DNA of 64,000 nucleotides from Dugong dugon (GCA_030035585.1 CM057472.1:93741601-93805600), one strand, 5' to 3'. Counted from the stretch's first letter, positions 1-12,075 are shown. Translations and numbers: made by a program. The notes: a model not told the origin generated them from the sequence alone.

Positions 1-336
1 AGGTCCTGAAAGCTTGACTACATCCATGTCATTAAGATTGACTCCACTTTGAGGAGGCAACTCTTCCCTAGTCATATTTTCAGTGCCTTCCAACTTGAGG
101 GGCTCATCTCTAGCACTATACCAGACAATGTTCCACTGCTATTTATAAGGTTTTAACTGGCCAATTTTTTCAGAAGTAGACTGCCAGGTCCTTCTTCCTA
201 GTCTGTGTTAGTCTGGAAGGTCCACTAAACCTGTCCACCATGGGTGACCCTACTAGTATCTAAAATACTAGTGGCATAGCTTCCTGTATCACAGCAACAC
301 ACAAGCCACCACAGGACGACAAACTGACAGACGTGA
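1..336 (-). repeat. RTE-associated composite element fragment
   Basis: The segment matches 48245-48500 along most of its length: shared blocks include a CTCATCT..CAGCACTATA stretch, a TTCTTCCTAGTCTGT block and a GGTGACCCT..GTATTTGAAA-like block. The 48-kb copy begins with the RTE 3' terminus read in antisense, which supports an RTE-derived family in minus orientation. The window starts inside this copy. The exact family name is uncertain. Confidence 0.5.
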
Positions 337-364
337 GGTTGCTTAGAATGCTTCTCCCCAAATA

Positions 365-862
365 CTTCACTCAGTGAACTCCTCTCATCTGCCAGTTCTC
401 TATTTAAATGCCACTTTCTCTAACAACACAAATCAAATCAGGCTATCATTTACACCTCCCGTTTCACCTAATACATGTCCTCCTTAACATTATCACACCT
501 TAGAATTATATTCTTCATGTATGGGGTTTTGTTTCAGTCCTTTCACCACACAAACGTCCCTTCATATGCTCCCCCTCGTCCCCTGTACATAATATACTGT
601 CAATTCCACAGAAGGAAGTTCCCACTGCCTTCAACTCAATTCTGACTCATAGCAACCCTATAAGACAGACTGGAACTGCCCCGTAGAGTTTCCAAGGAGC
701 ACTTGGTGTATTCAAACTGCCAACCTTTTGGTTAGCAGCTGAGCTCTTAACTACTGTGACACCAGGGTTCCTACCTCTATTTTGTCCATCGTGGAATCCT
801 TGGTGTTTGGCACAGCACCTGGCATGTAACAGACACTCAAAAAATGACTGTTGAACGAATGA
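365..862 (+). repeat. L2 LINE 3' end, interrupted by an AfroSINE
   Basis: A pyrimidine-rich stretch (CTCATCTGCC.. CACTTTCTC.. CACCTCCC) followed by GGCACAGCACCTGGCATGTA and ACACTCAAAAAATGACTG is the typical 3' end of a mammalian L2. An AfroSINE at 611-773 splits it, so the L2 was there first. It is heavily diverged and non-functional. Confidence 0.55.
611..773 (-). repeat. AfroSINE
   Basis: Read in antisense: the tail block (CTGACTCATAGCAACCCTAT) comes first, then ACTGCCCCGTAGAG, the CCAAGGAGCA..GGTG block, and finally the tRNA-like head GTTAGCAGCTGAGCTCTTAA followed by CACCAGGGTTCCT. Box A and box B of the tRNA-derived pol III promoter lie at the right-hand end. It is inserted in an L2. Confidence 0.9.
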
Positions 863-879
863 TTAGATGAACAAGGAAA

Positions 880-1052
880 CTCACTGCCAACCAGTAGATG
901 CTGGCTTGTAGTGACCCTATAGGATACATCGTAGAACTACTTTTACAGATTCAGACTGCCACATCTTTCTCCCTCAGAGAGCCTGGTGGATTCGAACTGC
1001 TGACCTCTGTGTTAGCAGCTGAGTGTTTTAACCACTGTGTCACCAGGGTTCC
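880..1052 (-). repeat. AfroSINE with perfect 17-bp target-site duplication
   Basis: This is the long variant with the extra CACATCTTTCTCC block. It is flanked by an identical 17-bp repeat, TTAGATGAACAAGGAAA, at 863-879 and 1053-1069. That marks LINE-mediated insertion and fixes both ends. The head box is intact (GTTAGCAGCTGAGTG.. CACCAGGGTTCC), while the tail is diverged. Confidence 0.92.
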
Positions 1053-1069
1053 TTAGATGAACAAGGAAA

Positions 1070-2509
1070 TGAGCAAATAAATATGATCATCTTATATGGT
1101 TAAAACCACTTGGAGAAAAGGAAACTTTTTGGTAAAACACTAGTTAGAAACCCATTTTCTGTAGGGGACTTTTGGCAAACATAACAATGAAAATAACTTT
1201 TTTCCGTAACTCTCATAAGTTTGCAAACTCTCATTTGTTCCATCTGTGTAACTTCCCACTGCTGACAGATAAAAAATTGTTGTGCAGAAAGATTGTCATT
1301 TGTCTAAGGTGACAGAAAATCTCCAAATGAACAACAAAATCACTGACCACAACTTTGATAAACAATTTGATATTTCAGAAACCAACCTGAAAATTGTTCT
1401 TTTCTTTCTTTCTTTTTTTTTTTTTTAATTGATAAGACCATAGGGAGAATACAGTCAGGTATATCAGCAAAACTTAACTGAATTCTGGAGACAGCAGGTG
1501 GTAAACTGTGTGTTTCTAAATGCTCTTTCATTCATGTACTCTCAGGCTCACCAGTGTGTGGCCATCTTCAAATGTAGTCCATTAATTTGATGAGAAATGG
1601 AGAGGAAACACTTCTACTTTTTGTTCTTTTAATGAAAGTTTTAGCAACATAACTGAAACCTTAAGAGCACCCCTATATTTTCCCTGTTTGCCTAAGTTGT
1701 ATATTAAGGAAAAAAAAAAAAACTTTACATATCTTTTATCCATATTTGTTTGTTTATGTAAATCAGTTAAGATATAATTTGACTAAGGTCTACTCAATTC
1801 AAAAAAGAATGGATTTCAAGTTTATGAATAAATTCTGTTCAGGAGAGAAAAATAGGCTTGTTGACCTAATTATAGAATAATTACTGACGAAGTTTATTTC
1901 AATTTCATCTTTAACAGGCTGGTCAAAAGCACAGTTTTAAAACATATATATTTTATTCTGCCTACATCTCAAGAATGGAATGAGAAACAGTTCAATAGCA
2001 AACGCATATTTCCAAACTAGGAATTGTTTGTTCTTTTCAGTGTTTATAAATGCTTTGTTGGCAAATGTTGAACTTATTATCATAAACATTCCTGAATAAT
2101 TCAGTGACAAGATCATACTTGAGCTGTTCAGCAGTACTAAACTTTGCATTTTTTCTCTTCATCCATTACAACCAGAAAGTCAAACTCTTAGTATTCCCTT
2201 GACTCAGAGCTTTCTTCAAGGTAAACAGAAGAAGCTACTTACAGACAAAGGTTTGTTTGTTTGTTTTCTTTCAGTACCTAAACTCATTGAACAGAGTAAG
2301 CCTGTGCCTCAGAAGGCATCAAGAGAAGAAAATGCTTTCAGAAAAAGTGAGGAAAAAAAGCGTGATTTCCTCCTAGAGTGGGTGAAGTATAAGATGCCTG
2401 GTGGTGTACAATTAGGGAGATCCATTCCAAAGTTATAAGATCCCTGGTCACAGGGAGTTTTCCAACACCTTAGAGAGGAACAGATGCATGGTTACATCAA
2501 CCACCAGTT
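1070..2509. other. Unassigned AT-rich DNA
   Basis: No recognisable gene or repeat family was seen. There is a T-rich run near 1400-1426 and an A-run near 1710-1722. Short open frames here lack any family similarity. Confidence 0.5.
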
Positions 2510-2675
2510 TCCCAGTTGTTGTTGAGTCAACTCTGGCTCACGGCAAGCCCATTGTGTCAGAGTTGAACTGTGCTCCATAGGGTTGTCAGTAGCTGATTTT
2601 TTGGTAAGTAGATCACCAGACTTTTCTTCTGAGGTGCCTCTGGGTGGACTAGAACCTCCAAATTTTCAGTTGAAA
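2510..2675 (-). repeat. AfroSINE (diverged subfamily)
   Basis: In antisense: CCAGTTGTTGTTGAGTCAAC, GTGCTCCATAGGGTTGTCAG, GCTGATTTTTTGG, then CTTCTGAGGTGCCTCTGGGTGG and the AACCTCCAAATTTTCAGTT head side. This subfamily has a GATTTTTCAGAAG..CTTCTGAGG middle and recurs at 22.4-23.2 and 34.4 kb. The extreme 5' head is missing. Confidence 0.75.
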
Positions 2676-2835
2676 TATAATATGCATATCATAAGGGTAC
2701 CATCAGAGGATTTTCATAAAATGAACAGTCATAAAACAAACACATAGATCAAGAACATTACCTGTACTCCTGTAGCTATTCTCCTGCTCTCCTCTAGTCA
2801 TTATCACAACTGGCCTCAAATTTTGAGATTTATCT
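2676..2835. repeat. Old L1M-type 3' UTR-like fragment
   Basis: The stretch containing TTTTCATAAAATGAACAGTC, then AACACATAGATCAAGAACAT and TACC, resembles a common ancient L1M/L1ME tail segment (TTTTCACAAACTGAACA.. CAGATCAAGAAACAGAACAT). A better-preserved relative is at 38.2-38.6 kb. Assignment is from memory of the family and tentative. Confidence 0.35.
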
Positions 2836-2879
2836 GTTTTAACAAAATGTTTTATGGTTGTTAGAGAAGTCTCTTCTCA

Positions 2880-3290
2880 GTTTCAATATTTCAAATTGTT
2901 TTGACTGCTAATCTATCAACCCTACTGGGTCTTCCTTAAAAGTCTTGTTTTCTGCCATGTGTCCTCTCCCACTCTGTGCTTCAGCCACACTGTGCCACAA
3001 CAATCCCAGAAACCCATGTTGTTAAACTCTTGCCCCTGAATCACTGCACGTGTCATTCTTCATTTCTTAAACACTCTTCCACATCCTCAACCCGTCCCCA
3101 TTCCATTTTGTCCTTTTTTGTCTCAACAATTTTTAAAGATTTTTAAGTGTTACCTCCTCCAGAAAGTTTAACTTGATCTCTCTATTCCTCCCCCAAGGCT
3201 ATATCAGGTGCCCCTACTATGCTTTTCCTAACCATACTTTTCTTTACATATAATGTACAAATTAAAACATTTTAAAGAAAATTGCCTTGT
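2880..3290 (+). repeat. L2 LINE fragment
   Basis: CT-rich sequence with TCCTCTCCCACTCTGTGCTT, CAGCCACACTGTG, CACTCTTCC and GTTACCTCCTCCAGAAAG..TGATCTC matches the order of blocks in the L2 3' region (CTCCAGCCACACTGGCC.. GTCACCTCCTC.. CCTGACC). No open frame remains. Confidence 0.55.
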
Positions 3291-3454
3291 TGCTTCTGTT
3301 GACTGCTAATTCATCCAAAAGACCACCTAAATAACTTATTGATCAAACAAAGCCAAGATTGTTATCTTACTGCAATGAGGGAGCCCATCACCTTTAGAAT
3401 CTTATGTCTCAGAGGTTAGGGCAGATAGTTAATAGGGGTCTGTGCTCAAATGAT

Positions 3455-3653
3455 GGAGCTCTGGTTGCTCAGTGGTTAAAGCACTTGGCTACTAACCCAA
3501 AGGTCAGTAGTTTGAACCCACTAACCACTCTGCAGAAGAAAGATGTGGCAGTCTGCTTCTATAAAGATTTACAGTCTTAGAAACACTATGAGGCAGTTCT
3601 ACTCTGTCCTATAGGGTCGCTATGAGTAGGATTTGACTTGAAGCAGTGAGTGG
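3455..3653 (+). repeat. AfroSINE, long variant, with target-site duplication
   Basis: The head is GAGCTCTGGTTGCTCAGTGG, then GGTCAGTAGTTTGAACCCAC (box B), GAAAGATGTGGCAGTCTGCT, and GTCCTATAGGGTCGCTATGA near the tail. Flanking repeats GTGCTCAAATGAT (3442-3454) and GTGCCCAAGTGAT (3654-3666) agree at 11 of 13 positions and look like an aged target-site duplication. Confidence 0.88.
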
Positions 3654-3666
3654 GTGCCCAAGTGAT

Positions 3667-4477
3667 TTAAGGTGAGTCTTTCATGTAGGGAACTGGTTGG
3701 GACTGGGCAACATTTGTGATATAATAGGTTACGAGTAGTGGGCACAGGGAGGTGAGGGTCTTGTAGTGGGTTTTGGTAAGTAAACAGTTGTTTGATAAGT
3801 GATCTTGCCCAGATAGAAAACCTATGATCCTGAGATGGGACTATTTACCCAGAAGAGTAATCTCTCCTTCAAACAAATTGGTTTTTGAGAATTTCCTGAA
3901 GCAAACAATAAAGTTAGATATTGCCTTACAGACAGTGTTATCTTCCTAGGAAAGAATTCCCTGGTAAAATATGACTAATGTTGACATAAGTGTTCTCAAT
4001 TTTCAGTCCTAAAAATCAAGCTGTGTGGAAGCAGGTGGACTCACTCTCATTTCTCTAACTTGTCAATGTCAGAGTCAACTACTTGAGGGCAAGCATTGTA
4101 CACTGTTCATTAGGGCATTTTTTTGAAACTCACTACTTAGACAAGTGAATTAACAAATATTACAAATAATAATATTCTAAGAGTGCAGAGTTTGAAATAG
4201 TAGAGGCCGCTGTGAGCCACAGATTATCCTGAGAACACTTACTGAGAATCACTGATGATGTCTGAGTCTTCCTCTGAAGTGTTGAAATTGAGGAGAATGA
4301 TGTTTAGGTGAATATTGCTGAGCCAAGGATGGGGAAAACAACTGAAGCTTGTGGAGAGAGTAAACTAAAGAAAGTGTCCCAGAAGCCAGAGATCATGAGT
4401 GGGCATGAGAGGCAGACGAAGCCAACCAGATCTAGGGAGGGTGTAGCATCCGGTAGCCCTCATTTCTCAAACAACAC
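3667..4477. other. Unassigned DNA
   Basis: No gene or repeat family was recognised. The open frame that starts at 4308 runs into the following SINE and has no protein similarity. Confidence 0.5.
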
Positions 4478-4680
4478 ACCAAAAACCAAACCCAAACTTG
4501 TCTTCGAGTCGATTTTGACTCATGGGGACCCATGTGTCACACAACAGAACTGTGCTCCAAAGGGTTTTCTGGCTGTAATCTTTATGGAAGCAGAATTTCT
4601 AGGCCCTTCTTCCATGGCACTGGATGTGATCCAACTGACAACTTTTAGGTTAGTAGTCAAGTGCACCACCCAAGGATCTG
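4478..4680 (-). repeat. AfroSINE
   Basis: An antisense copy starting with AAAACCAAACCCAAACTTGT, then GATTTTGACTCATGGGGACC, ACAGAACTGTGCTCCAAAGG, GTAATCTTTATGGAAGCAGA and GTTAGTAGTCAAGTGCACCA. It is a diverged member of the variant with a GCTGTAATCTTTA insert. Confidence 0.82.
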
Positions 4681-6583
4681 CACCAACACACTGACACCAG
4701 GCAAATATTCACAGCTATAATAGCATCAATATCTGGTTATGGAGAAGAGAAGAAACAGAAATCTAGGGCAAGTCTGCCTCCATGGAAAGCTTCCTTTACT
4801 TTATGCTCTAGGCATTGTTTCTGTTATAACAAAGCTATTACACACTTCTCAGGGATTTGCTTAATCAGGCCACGTGGCTACAGTGCCACACTGAAAACCA
4901 CTAAGACTTTCAGCTTTCTCCATAAGGAAGACTTCCCCACTTCATTCTAAATCCTCCATGATGCTTTTAAAATCTAGCCGGCTGCATTTTAAATAAGACT
5001 CTTCAGACCCTTGTAAGAAAACAAGACAGGTAATCTGCAGAGGTAATTAATATATTTAAGATTTGATTCATACAGACTAGAAGAAAAAGTTTCAAAAGCC
5101 AGCTTTCATCAAGGGACTTCATGTTTTATAACATAGTTATTTCCCACTATAAATATGGGAAACAAAATTTGACGAGTGAGTAACACTAGAGTTGGACATG
5201 TATGGAGAAGAACAACATCCGTAGTTCTATCAAAAATGCATATTAATCCAGATTAAAATTACATGGGCTATCAATCCTCTTGTTTCAAAGAGTATGTTGA
5301 TTGCCAGCTGGATTCAAAGAAAAAGAAAATTACCTTTTATTTCCCCCCCCCCTGCCAAGCTCTAATGTTGCACAGTCCACCAGGTGTGTCAGGGACTTGA
5401 TCTGTCCCTGGGGTATTTACAACAGACCACCACAGATGGAAGCTGGACACCTGACCTGAATCCCAGGATGGCTCGGAAAAAACTCAACTTGCTTCCTAAA
5501 ACTGAAAGCAAATGTTTTTCAAGGTGTGATTGTCTGGGCTCACAAGTGTCTTTGCACTGCCTTTTTCACTATTATTTAGTTATTACAGGAAAACAAACAA
5601 ACTACGAAGAAGCCATGATGCCCCAAAGAAGTCGATCTGACTCATGCAACAGCTAAGATGAAGCCACATATTTAGTGGAATTAGACAGCTGTCTCACATG
5701 AAGAGATGTTTAAGCTTTAACCTCAATTAGCTGAGTGTGCAGAAGTACTTCTATGCCAAATCGTTCAGCCAATGTATATAAGATACTTTAATCTATTGAT
5801 TCAAACTTAAATTTAAGAAGACAGTTTGACTCTAACACTGAAAACCAGAGAATCTGATTTGTGCAATGAGACAGGAGCTCTTGTTTTAATTTCTTCAATG
5901 ATGTTAAAGTGTACTATGTCGAACCAAAGGGGCTAAATATTTCTCATTCGATTCAATCACAGTCATATCACTAAGACTTTAAAGTTAAAAATAAAACCAT
6001 AGAATGATATAATGCAAACTTCTACAATTGCAGAACTACCATTTTCAACCTCTTTTTTTACACAAAGCATGAAACTAAACCAAAGACACGAAAGATTAGA
6101 GAATTTGTCAGTAAAAATGGGTCAGATGCTACTTCTCCTGAATAGAATGTTTGAAATTGTGTCTCCAAACTTTTCAAGATGTGTAGAATGTCTTTGATTT
6201 CTCAACTATGGATTTTTAGAACTCTAATATTCTAATAATCAAAAATATTTTGCCTAGTAATGATACCTCTGGTGTATGCACATTATCTATTTTGTGAAGC
6301 TTCTTTTATATTAAGTACTTTTCTTGACTTCAGCTAAGCAAAATAACCCCATGGGGGAATTTTTTTTTTTTTAATTTCCTAATTTTTTGAAGTATTTTGA
6401 GGAGGTAAACATTTCTGCCTATTTACATTTATAATCAGACATTACTTTCTGGAATAATTGATAATTCTCAGGATAGCTAACTTTCTGATTCTCCTCATAT
6501 AAAAAAAAAGTATTTGTTTTCTTCTTTTTACTTCCTTTCTTTCATTTATTTATTTTTTAGTTATTTTGGTGGGATTATGGCTG
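4681..6583. other. Unassigned AT-rich DNA
   Basis: No gene or confident repeat was seen. A C-run lies at about 5343-5352 and T-runs near 6360-6372. The short frames have no recognisable domain. Confidence 0.5.
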
Positions 6584-6595
6584 TGAGTTAGCAGA

Positions 6596-6758
6596 AAAAC
6601 CAAAAAACCAAACCTGTTGCCATCAAGTCCGACTCATAGCAACGCTATAGGACAGAGTAGAACTGCCCCACACGACTTCCAAGAAGCAGCTGGTGGATTC
6701 AAACTGCCAACTTTTGGTTAGCAGCCAAACTCTTAACCACTGTGCCACCAGGCTCCTA
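6596..6758 (-). repeat. AfroSINE with target-site duplication
   Basis: Near full-length antisense copy: CCAAAAAACCAAACCTGTTG (tail), CGACTCATAGCAACGCTATA, GGACAGAGTAGAACTGCCCC, GTTAGCAGCCAAACTCTTAA and GTGCCACCAGGCTCC (head). Flanks TGAGTTAGCAGA (6584-6595) and TGATTTAGCAGA (6759-6770) agree at 11 of 12 positions. Confidence 0.93.
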
Positions 6759-6770
6759 TGATTTAGCAGA

Positions 6771-8950
6771 GGCACTGCTAAAAATCGTCAGGTTGAAAGA
6801 CTATGGTATGAATGTAATCCCAACTCTAGATTTTACAAATAGGAAAAATCCAGAGCAAGACCAAATCTTTTTTTTTTTTTTCCCCCTCCCCTTTCTTTTA
6901 TCAAAGCTGTATTTCCTATCAGTTGGAGGGACCATGACAGAAAAGAGAAAACTTCAGAAGTGCTTGGGAAATATCAGGTAAATAGACTATTAACTCCAAA
7001 TTAACGGTACCTCAAGATAAAAGATTTCACCTTAAGTGTGATGCTTGGACGTGCCCTCCCTCGAGTTTTGTCACTTTTGATAGCTGCAATTAATGTGAAG
7101 AACATTTTTCAAAGTGACTTCTGAACTCTTTTTCATTTCTGAGCTCTTTGGAAGACAACCTGTTTTAGAACAGCTGCTATGCTGCTCCTGGTATCTCATA
7201 AGTTTTTCTTTGTTTTCCCCCTAGGTGTCAATACCTGGGTAACCAAAGTGTTAGCTAAGTGATTGATGACACCAAAGGATCTTCAATTACTACTTTTTTT
7301 TTTCCTCAAAACTTCCTACCTTGTTTACAACACAGTCTTTAATGTATGGTTTACAGGAAACGTGGCAGTGCACAGAGTGCCCCTCGGGCTGCCCTCCTTT
7401 CTTCTATCTACATCTATTAGCATATGCTCTTGTGTTCTAGCCCCTGAAGACCTTCTTGTAGAGCTGAGTAACATTCTTACACACCAAATTCTTCTTGATT
7501 AAAATATTTAGCTAATATGAACCAGCTCTTAATCCAAAACATAGGCTATAATAAAACAATAGACTTTTGTCTGAAACAAATTATATTTCCCCCACCCATC
7601 TCGTCAGCATTTGATGCTAATGTGTGAACAATTCTCATTTAATAGAAACATGAGATATTTGACAAGCGAGTCTGCTTCCTCAATCCCATTCTCATTTTTG
7701 TTATGCTATAAAAATCCTCGATGGATTTGTAAAATACATCAAGTCTGCTCCTTCAATTTGAAATGGAAACATCCACTCTCGACTAAGTGCAAAAATTTCC
7801 GAGACCAATCCTTCAGTGTGCGTCTTAATGAGTGAGTACAAACCTCTACATTTGATTAAAATAAAAGTTGAACATGCTAATATAAATTACCGCAGAACAT
7901 AAGAAGGGTTCATAAAAGCTAGAGAGTATCATAACATTGCGAGTGATTTTATAAGTGAAACGATTCTTTCCTTTGCTTTAAATGTCTTCTATGTACATAC
8001 ATGTGCACATAAATGTGACTTTTAAAGTTTTATTGCAGGGAACCTCTATTCTTCCAAGTTATGATTTTTTAATTCCAGATATTTTCCTTTGTTCTGGTAT
8101 TTAGCTATTCGGAGCCATTATCCAAAGTGATACTTAATAGTCCCAATAAGAAAGCAACATCCTTCAGCAATACACATGACTGCTTAATGATGCAAGATCA
8201 TCTTAATTCCCTCTCCTTGTGTTTTATTTTCTTTCAGGGGGCAACAATTCTAAAGGCTTAACTCTGTCTCAGCTGGTGAAAGTTGAATTACCCTGCTGAG
8301 TGCTGTGGCATTCTTTCTCTCTTCAGTTGGTCCAGGAGTAAAATTCCTGTTCGTTTCAGAGTGAGCCATTGGAGGAGTGTTAGCAGTGGTTTGTGTCCAA
8401 AACTCTGTTGCTTGAGAATTGAGTTGAACACAAGGGGACAGACAGGCTGCTGTTTCCAAAACCTTCTAAAAGACATAAAATCACACCAAATGATATGTCA
8501 TTTTAAAGATTTCCCACTTTAACACCATTTTCCCAAAGTCTGGCCTGCTGGTTAAATCAAGAAAGAGAAAGTATGGCCAATCACTTTGAATGTAAAAAGA
8601 AGAAGCCCAGAGAGCACCAGAGTGCTGAATTCCAGCTTTATTACCAGAGAATGAATGATGGGGCACTGTGGGCTGGAGCAGCCCTGAGTCACTTTCTATG
8701 AATATCCAAACTGCTCTAGCTCCAAGTCTCATGTGTTTTGTTACCAGCGCTCCCTTCCTCTATGGCTTTTGCTTTCCAAATAATTCCCAAGTTAGCCAGC
8801 AGTGCTTGATTCAGTCCTGGTAATCACCCCACTGCTGACATCCCTGTTGAGGCCAAATTCTAAAAACTCAATCCTGCCCCTTTCCCACAGTGAAGTCCAG
8901 TGGCTCAAATACTTTAAATCCTCCCAGAATTACAGAATGGAGGAGGAAAA
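6771..8950. other. Unassigned DNA
   Basis: T-runs lie near 6868-6883. About 8230-8750 is repeat-free, slightly richer in GC and has overlapping short frames on both strands, but I see no splice pattern or known domain. No gene is supported. Confidence 0.45.
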
Positions 8951-9060
8951 TGTTGTGTTGTTGTTAGCTGCCACCAAGTCAGCTCTGACTCATAGCAACA
9001 TAACGTATAATAGAATGGAACATTGCCCAGTCCTGTGCCATCTTCATGATCACTGGCTTA
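8951..9060 (-). repeat. RTE LINE 3'-end fragment
   Basis: TGTTGTTGTTAGCTGCCACC, then AAGTCAGCTCTGACTCATAG, GGAACATTGCCCAGTCCTGT and GCCATCTTCATGATCACTGG match the first about 100 bases of the antisense RTE copies at 10.5, 35.5 and 53.6 kb. Confidence 0.72.
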
Positions 9061-10149
9061 TTTGTGTCCAAAGCTCTGAGGTCTGGTTTTTACGCATCTG
9101 TGACTAGGCCACAGACACGCTCCTACTCACTGAAGAATCTTGTTGGCTGCTTCACTGGTTTGGCTCTAGCTTGGGTGCTAGTTACCACTTCGGCAAATTC
9201 TGCTTTTGCCAGGATGATTTGGAAAAAAAAAAGGAATTCTTCATCTGCCGTTATTTTCTGTCCCAAGTATGAAACAGACACAACCATGAAGACTAAGTTT
9301 TACTTTAAAAAGACTTTCAAAAAGTGCATCGCATCTTATAAATCTTTCTGGATAGGCTCTTTTCTGATCCCAAAGGCCTGGGGTATCCTCATGGGTTGCT
9401 TTATAGCACTAAGTAGAGCTCCCCACCCCATCCCCAGCCTTCAGTGCAAGTACCCTACAGCATGCCTACGCACAAGAGCAATTAAAGACCTGTATACTTT
9501 AAATGCCTTCAGGGGAAAAGAAAAGATAGTTTTTACAACACCTCCTACACTCTACCTTCTCCAACTGAGAAGGAACCAAATGAATTGTCACAGCTCCATC
9601 TAGATGGTATATAACAGTATTTACCACTAAACAGAGCTCTTAGATTCTCGGTCAGAAATAGCTACATACAGGCTAAGGACGACTCTAAGGAGGAATACTT
9701 TTTTTTCCATCATTCTGACTGCATATGGAGGAACCTCCTTTGCACCTCTCTCTACCTCTTTCAACGCTCACTCAGTGACTGCCCAGTTTGTCTAATTCTT
9801 GTGTTCTGTAAGCATCCACACAAAGCTAGGTCCTCCATCTTAGCTTTTCTCGATGATTGCATTGCCATTTTTGTTGGTGTCATTACTTATTTTCCTTATT
9901 TCATAATTCATTCAGAGTTGGTTAAGGAAAAGTGGTGCTTTTTATTGGGTCCTCTTAGGTACCCACAAAACACATACGGGACATTCCTCAACCCCTCCTT
10001 TACTTGATCTTTTGGCATCATTTTCTTTCCCTTGAGGAAAAATTTTCTCCAGTCTCTGCATTGGACAACACTACTGTTTGTTCTCCTTTTCATTTTCTAA
10101 ATGTTCCTTCTCATCATCTGCTAAAACTGTTCCTTTGTTTGCTTCATTT
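9061..10149. other. Unassigned DNA
   Basis: The longest uninterrupted frame not inside a recognised repeat starts here (9046-9603, plus), beginning inside the RTE fragment. It shows no domain or homology I can recognise and is treated as chance. No other structure was seen. Confidence 0.45.
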
Positions 10150-10349
10150 ATTGTAGTTGCTGTTGAGTCAATTGCATCTCATAGTGACCCATGTGACAGA
10201 GTAGAACTACCCATAGAGATTTCTAGGCTGTATTCTTTACAGGCACAGATCATAATGTCTTTCTCCTGTGGGGTGGCTGGGTGGGTTCTAATCACCAACA
10301 TTTCAGTTAGCAGCTGAGCACTTAAATGTTTGCATCACCAGGGCTCCTT
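10150..10349 (-). repeat. AfroSINE
   Basis: Antisense copy: GTTGCTGTTGAGTCAATTGC, GACAGAGTAGAACTACCCAT, TTCTAGGCTGTATTCTTTAC, GTTAGCAGCTGAGCACTTAA and CATCACCAGGGCTCCTT. Confidence 0.85.
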
Positions 10350-10514
10350 CTTAGAGGCAGGATTTGGCAGGACCCTTTCATCAGCATCGTTATCACTCTG
10401 TTTTTTCTCTTTAAAAGTTTCTTCCTTTCCCGTGTTTTCAAATATTACCCATATACTTCTGACCCTCAAATTTTCATTCCCAATTTTAACATCTACTGCA
10501 GATTATGTTTTTGC

Positions 10515-11525
10515 TCTTGTTAGGTGGCATCGAATCAGTTCTGACTCATAGCAACCCTATGTACAACAGAACGAAACATTGCCCGGTCCTGCACCATCCT
10601 CACGATTGTTGCTATGCTTGAATCTATTGTTGCAGCCATTGTGTCAAACCATGTCATTGAGGGTTTTCCTCTTTTTCCATGACTCTCTACCGAGCACGAT
10701 GTCCTTTTCCAAGGATTGATCACTCCTGATAACATATTCAAAGTACTTGAGAGGAAGTCTCATCATCCTCTCTTCAAAGGAGCATTCTGGACATATTTCT
10801 TCCAAGACAGATTTGTTCATTCTTCTGGCAGTCCATGATATATTCAATATTTTACACCAACACCATAATTCAAAGACATCAATTCTTCTTCTATCTTCTT
10901 TATTCATTGTCCAGATTTTATACACATATGTGGCAACTGAAAATACCATGACTTGGGTCAGGCACACCTTAATCTTCAAAGTGATATCTTTGCTGTTTAC
11001 CACTTTGAAGAGGTCTTTTACAGCAGATTTGCCCAATGCAATACGTCATTTCATTTCTTGACTGCTGCTTCCATGGGCGTTGACTGTGGATCCAAGTAAA
11101 ATGAAATCCTTGACAACTTCAGCCTTTTCTCCATTTATCATGATGTTGCTTATCGGTCCAGTTGTGAGGATTTTTGTTTTCTTTAGGTTGAGGTGTAATC
11201 CATACTGAAGGCTGTAGTCTTCCATCTTTATTAATAAGTGCTTCAAGTCCTCTTCACTTTCAGCAAGCAAGGTTGTGTCATCTGCATAACACAAGTTGTT
11301 AATGAGTCTTCCTCCAGTCCTGATGCCCTCTTCTTCTTCATATAGTCCAGTTTCTCAGATTATTTGCTCAGCATATAGACTGAATAATTATGGTGAAAGG
11401 ATACAACCCTGACACACACCTTTCCTGACTTTAAAACATGCAGTATCCCCTCATTCTGTTCAAATGACTGCCAGTTGGACTATGGACAGGTTCTGCATGA
11501 GCACAATTAAGTATTCTGGCAAGTA
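10515..11525 (-). pseudogene. RTE-clade LINE, 3' half with reverse-transcriptase pseudogene
   Basis: On the minus strand this is the C-terminal part of an RTE reverse transcriptase followed by the 3' end (left side, with TGACTCATAGCAACCCTATG). Translation in one frame from about 11390 down to 10644 shows LYAEQII, then a stop at 11355-11357, CYADDTTLLAESEEDLKHLL with the catalytic YADD motif, QYGLHLNLKKTKI, GPISNIMINGEKAEVV and, after a second stop at 11046-11048, KSAVKDLFKV, WTMNKEDRRR and EKDIVLG. Normal function would be target-primed reverse transcription of LINE RNA and probably of AfroSINE RNA. The endonuclease and N-terminal half are absent, so this is a 5'-truncated dead copy. Confidence 0.88.
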
Positions 11526-11641
11526 TCTGATTATTTACTAAATATTTGTACCTAGATTGTCCAAAGGCATCTATAAATCTACAGCCTAAACTGAAATCAT
11601 CCTATTTCTCTCTCTAACTCTGGTCCTCATTTCATACCCCA

Positions 11642-12075
11642 TGTTATGAATTGAATTGTGTCATCCCAAAATACATGTTGAAGTCCTAACCCCTCCACCT
11701 GTGAATTTGACTTCGTTTGGAGAAATAGGGTTTTTCTTTGTAGATATTCTCAGTTAGATTAAGGAGGTCATACCATAGAAGTGTGGGTCCTAATCCCTTG
11801 AATGGTGTCTCAATAAAAGGGGAGAACAGTCCCAGAGTCACACACAGGGGAAAGACACCAACTAAGACAAGGAATGCCAAGAAACGCCTGGAGCTACCAG
11901 AAACTGAAAGAGACAAAGAAAGATCTTCCCCTGCAGTGGGTAAAGAAAGCATGATCCTTCTTACACCCTGAATTCGGACTTCTAGCCTTCAGAATTGTGA
12001 GACAATACATTTCTGTTTTTAAAGCCTTCCAGTTTGTGATGTTTTATTATGGTAGCCTTAGGAAACTGATATTCT
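11642..12075 (+). repeat. MaLR-type solo LTR (MLT1A-like)
   Basis: It begins TGTTATGAATTGAATTGTGT, continues with GAAGTCCTAACCCCTCCACC and TGTGAATTTGAC, and ends with GACTTCTAGCCTTCAGAATT, GTGAGACAATACATTTCTGT and a TTTTATTATGGTAGCCTTAG block. That order is the MLT1A pattern of the ERVL-MaLR class. No internal region and no clear 5-bp duplication were seen. Confidence 0.85.

Noticed and set aside
4308-4694. 128-codon plus-strand open frame
   Set aside because: The second half is an antisense AfroSINE; no similarity to proteins.
9046-9603. 185-codon plus-strand open frame
   Set aside because: It begins inside an RTE 3'-end fragment, has an irregular composition, and no domain, signal or splice context. 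Open by chance.
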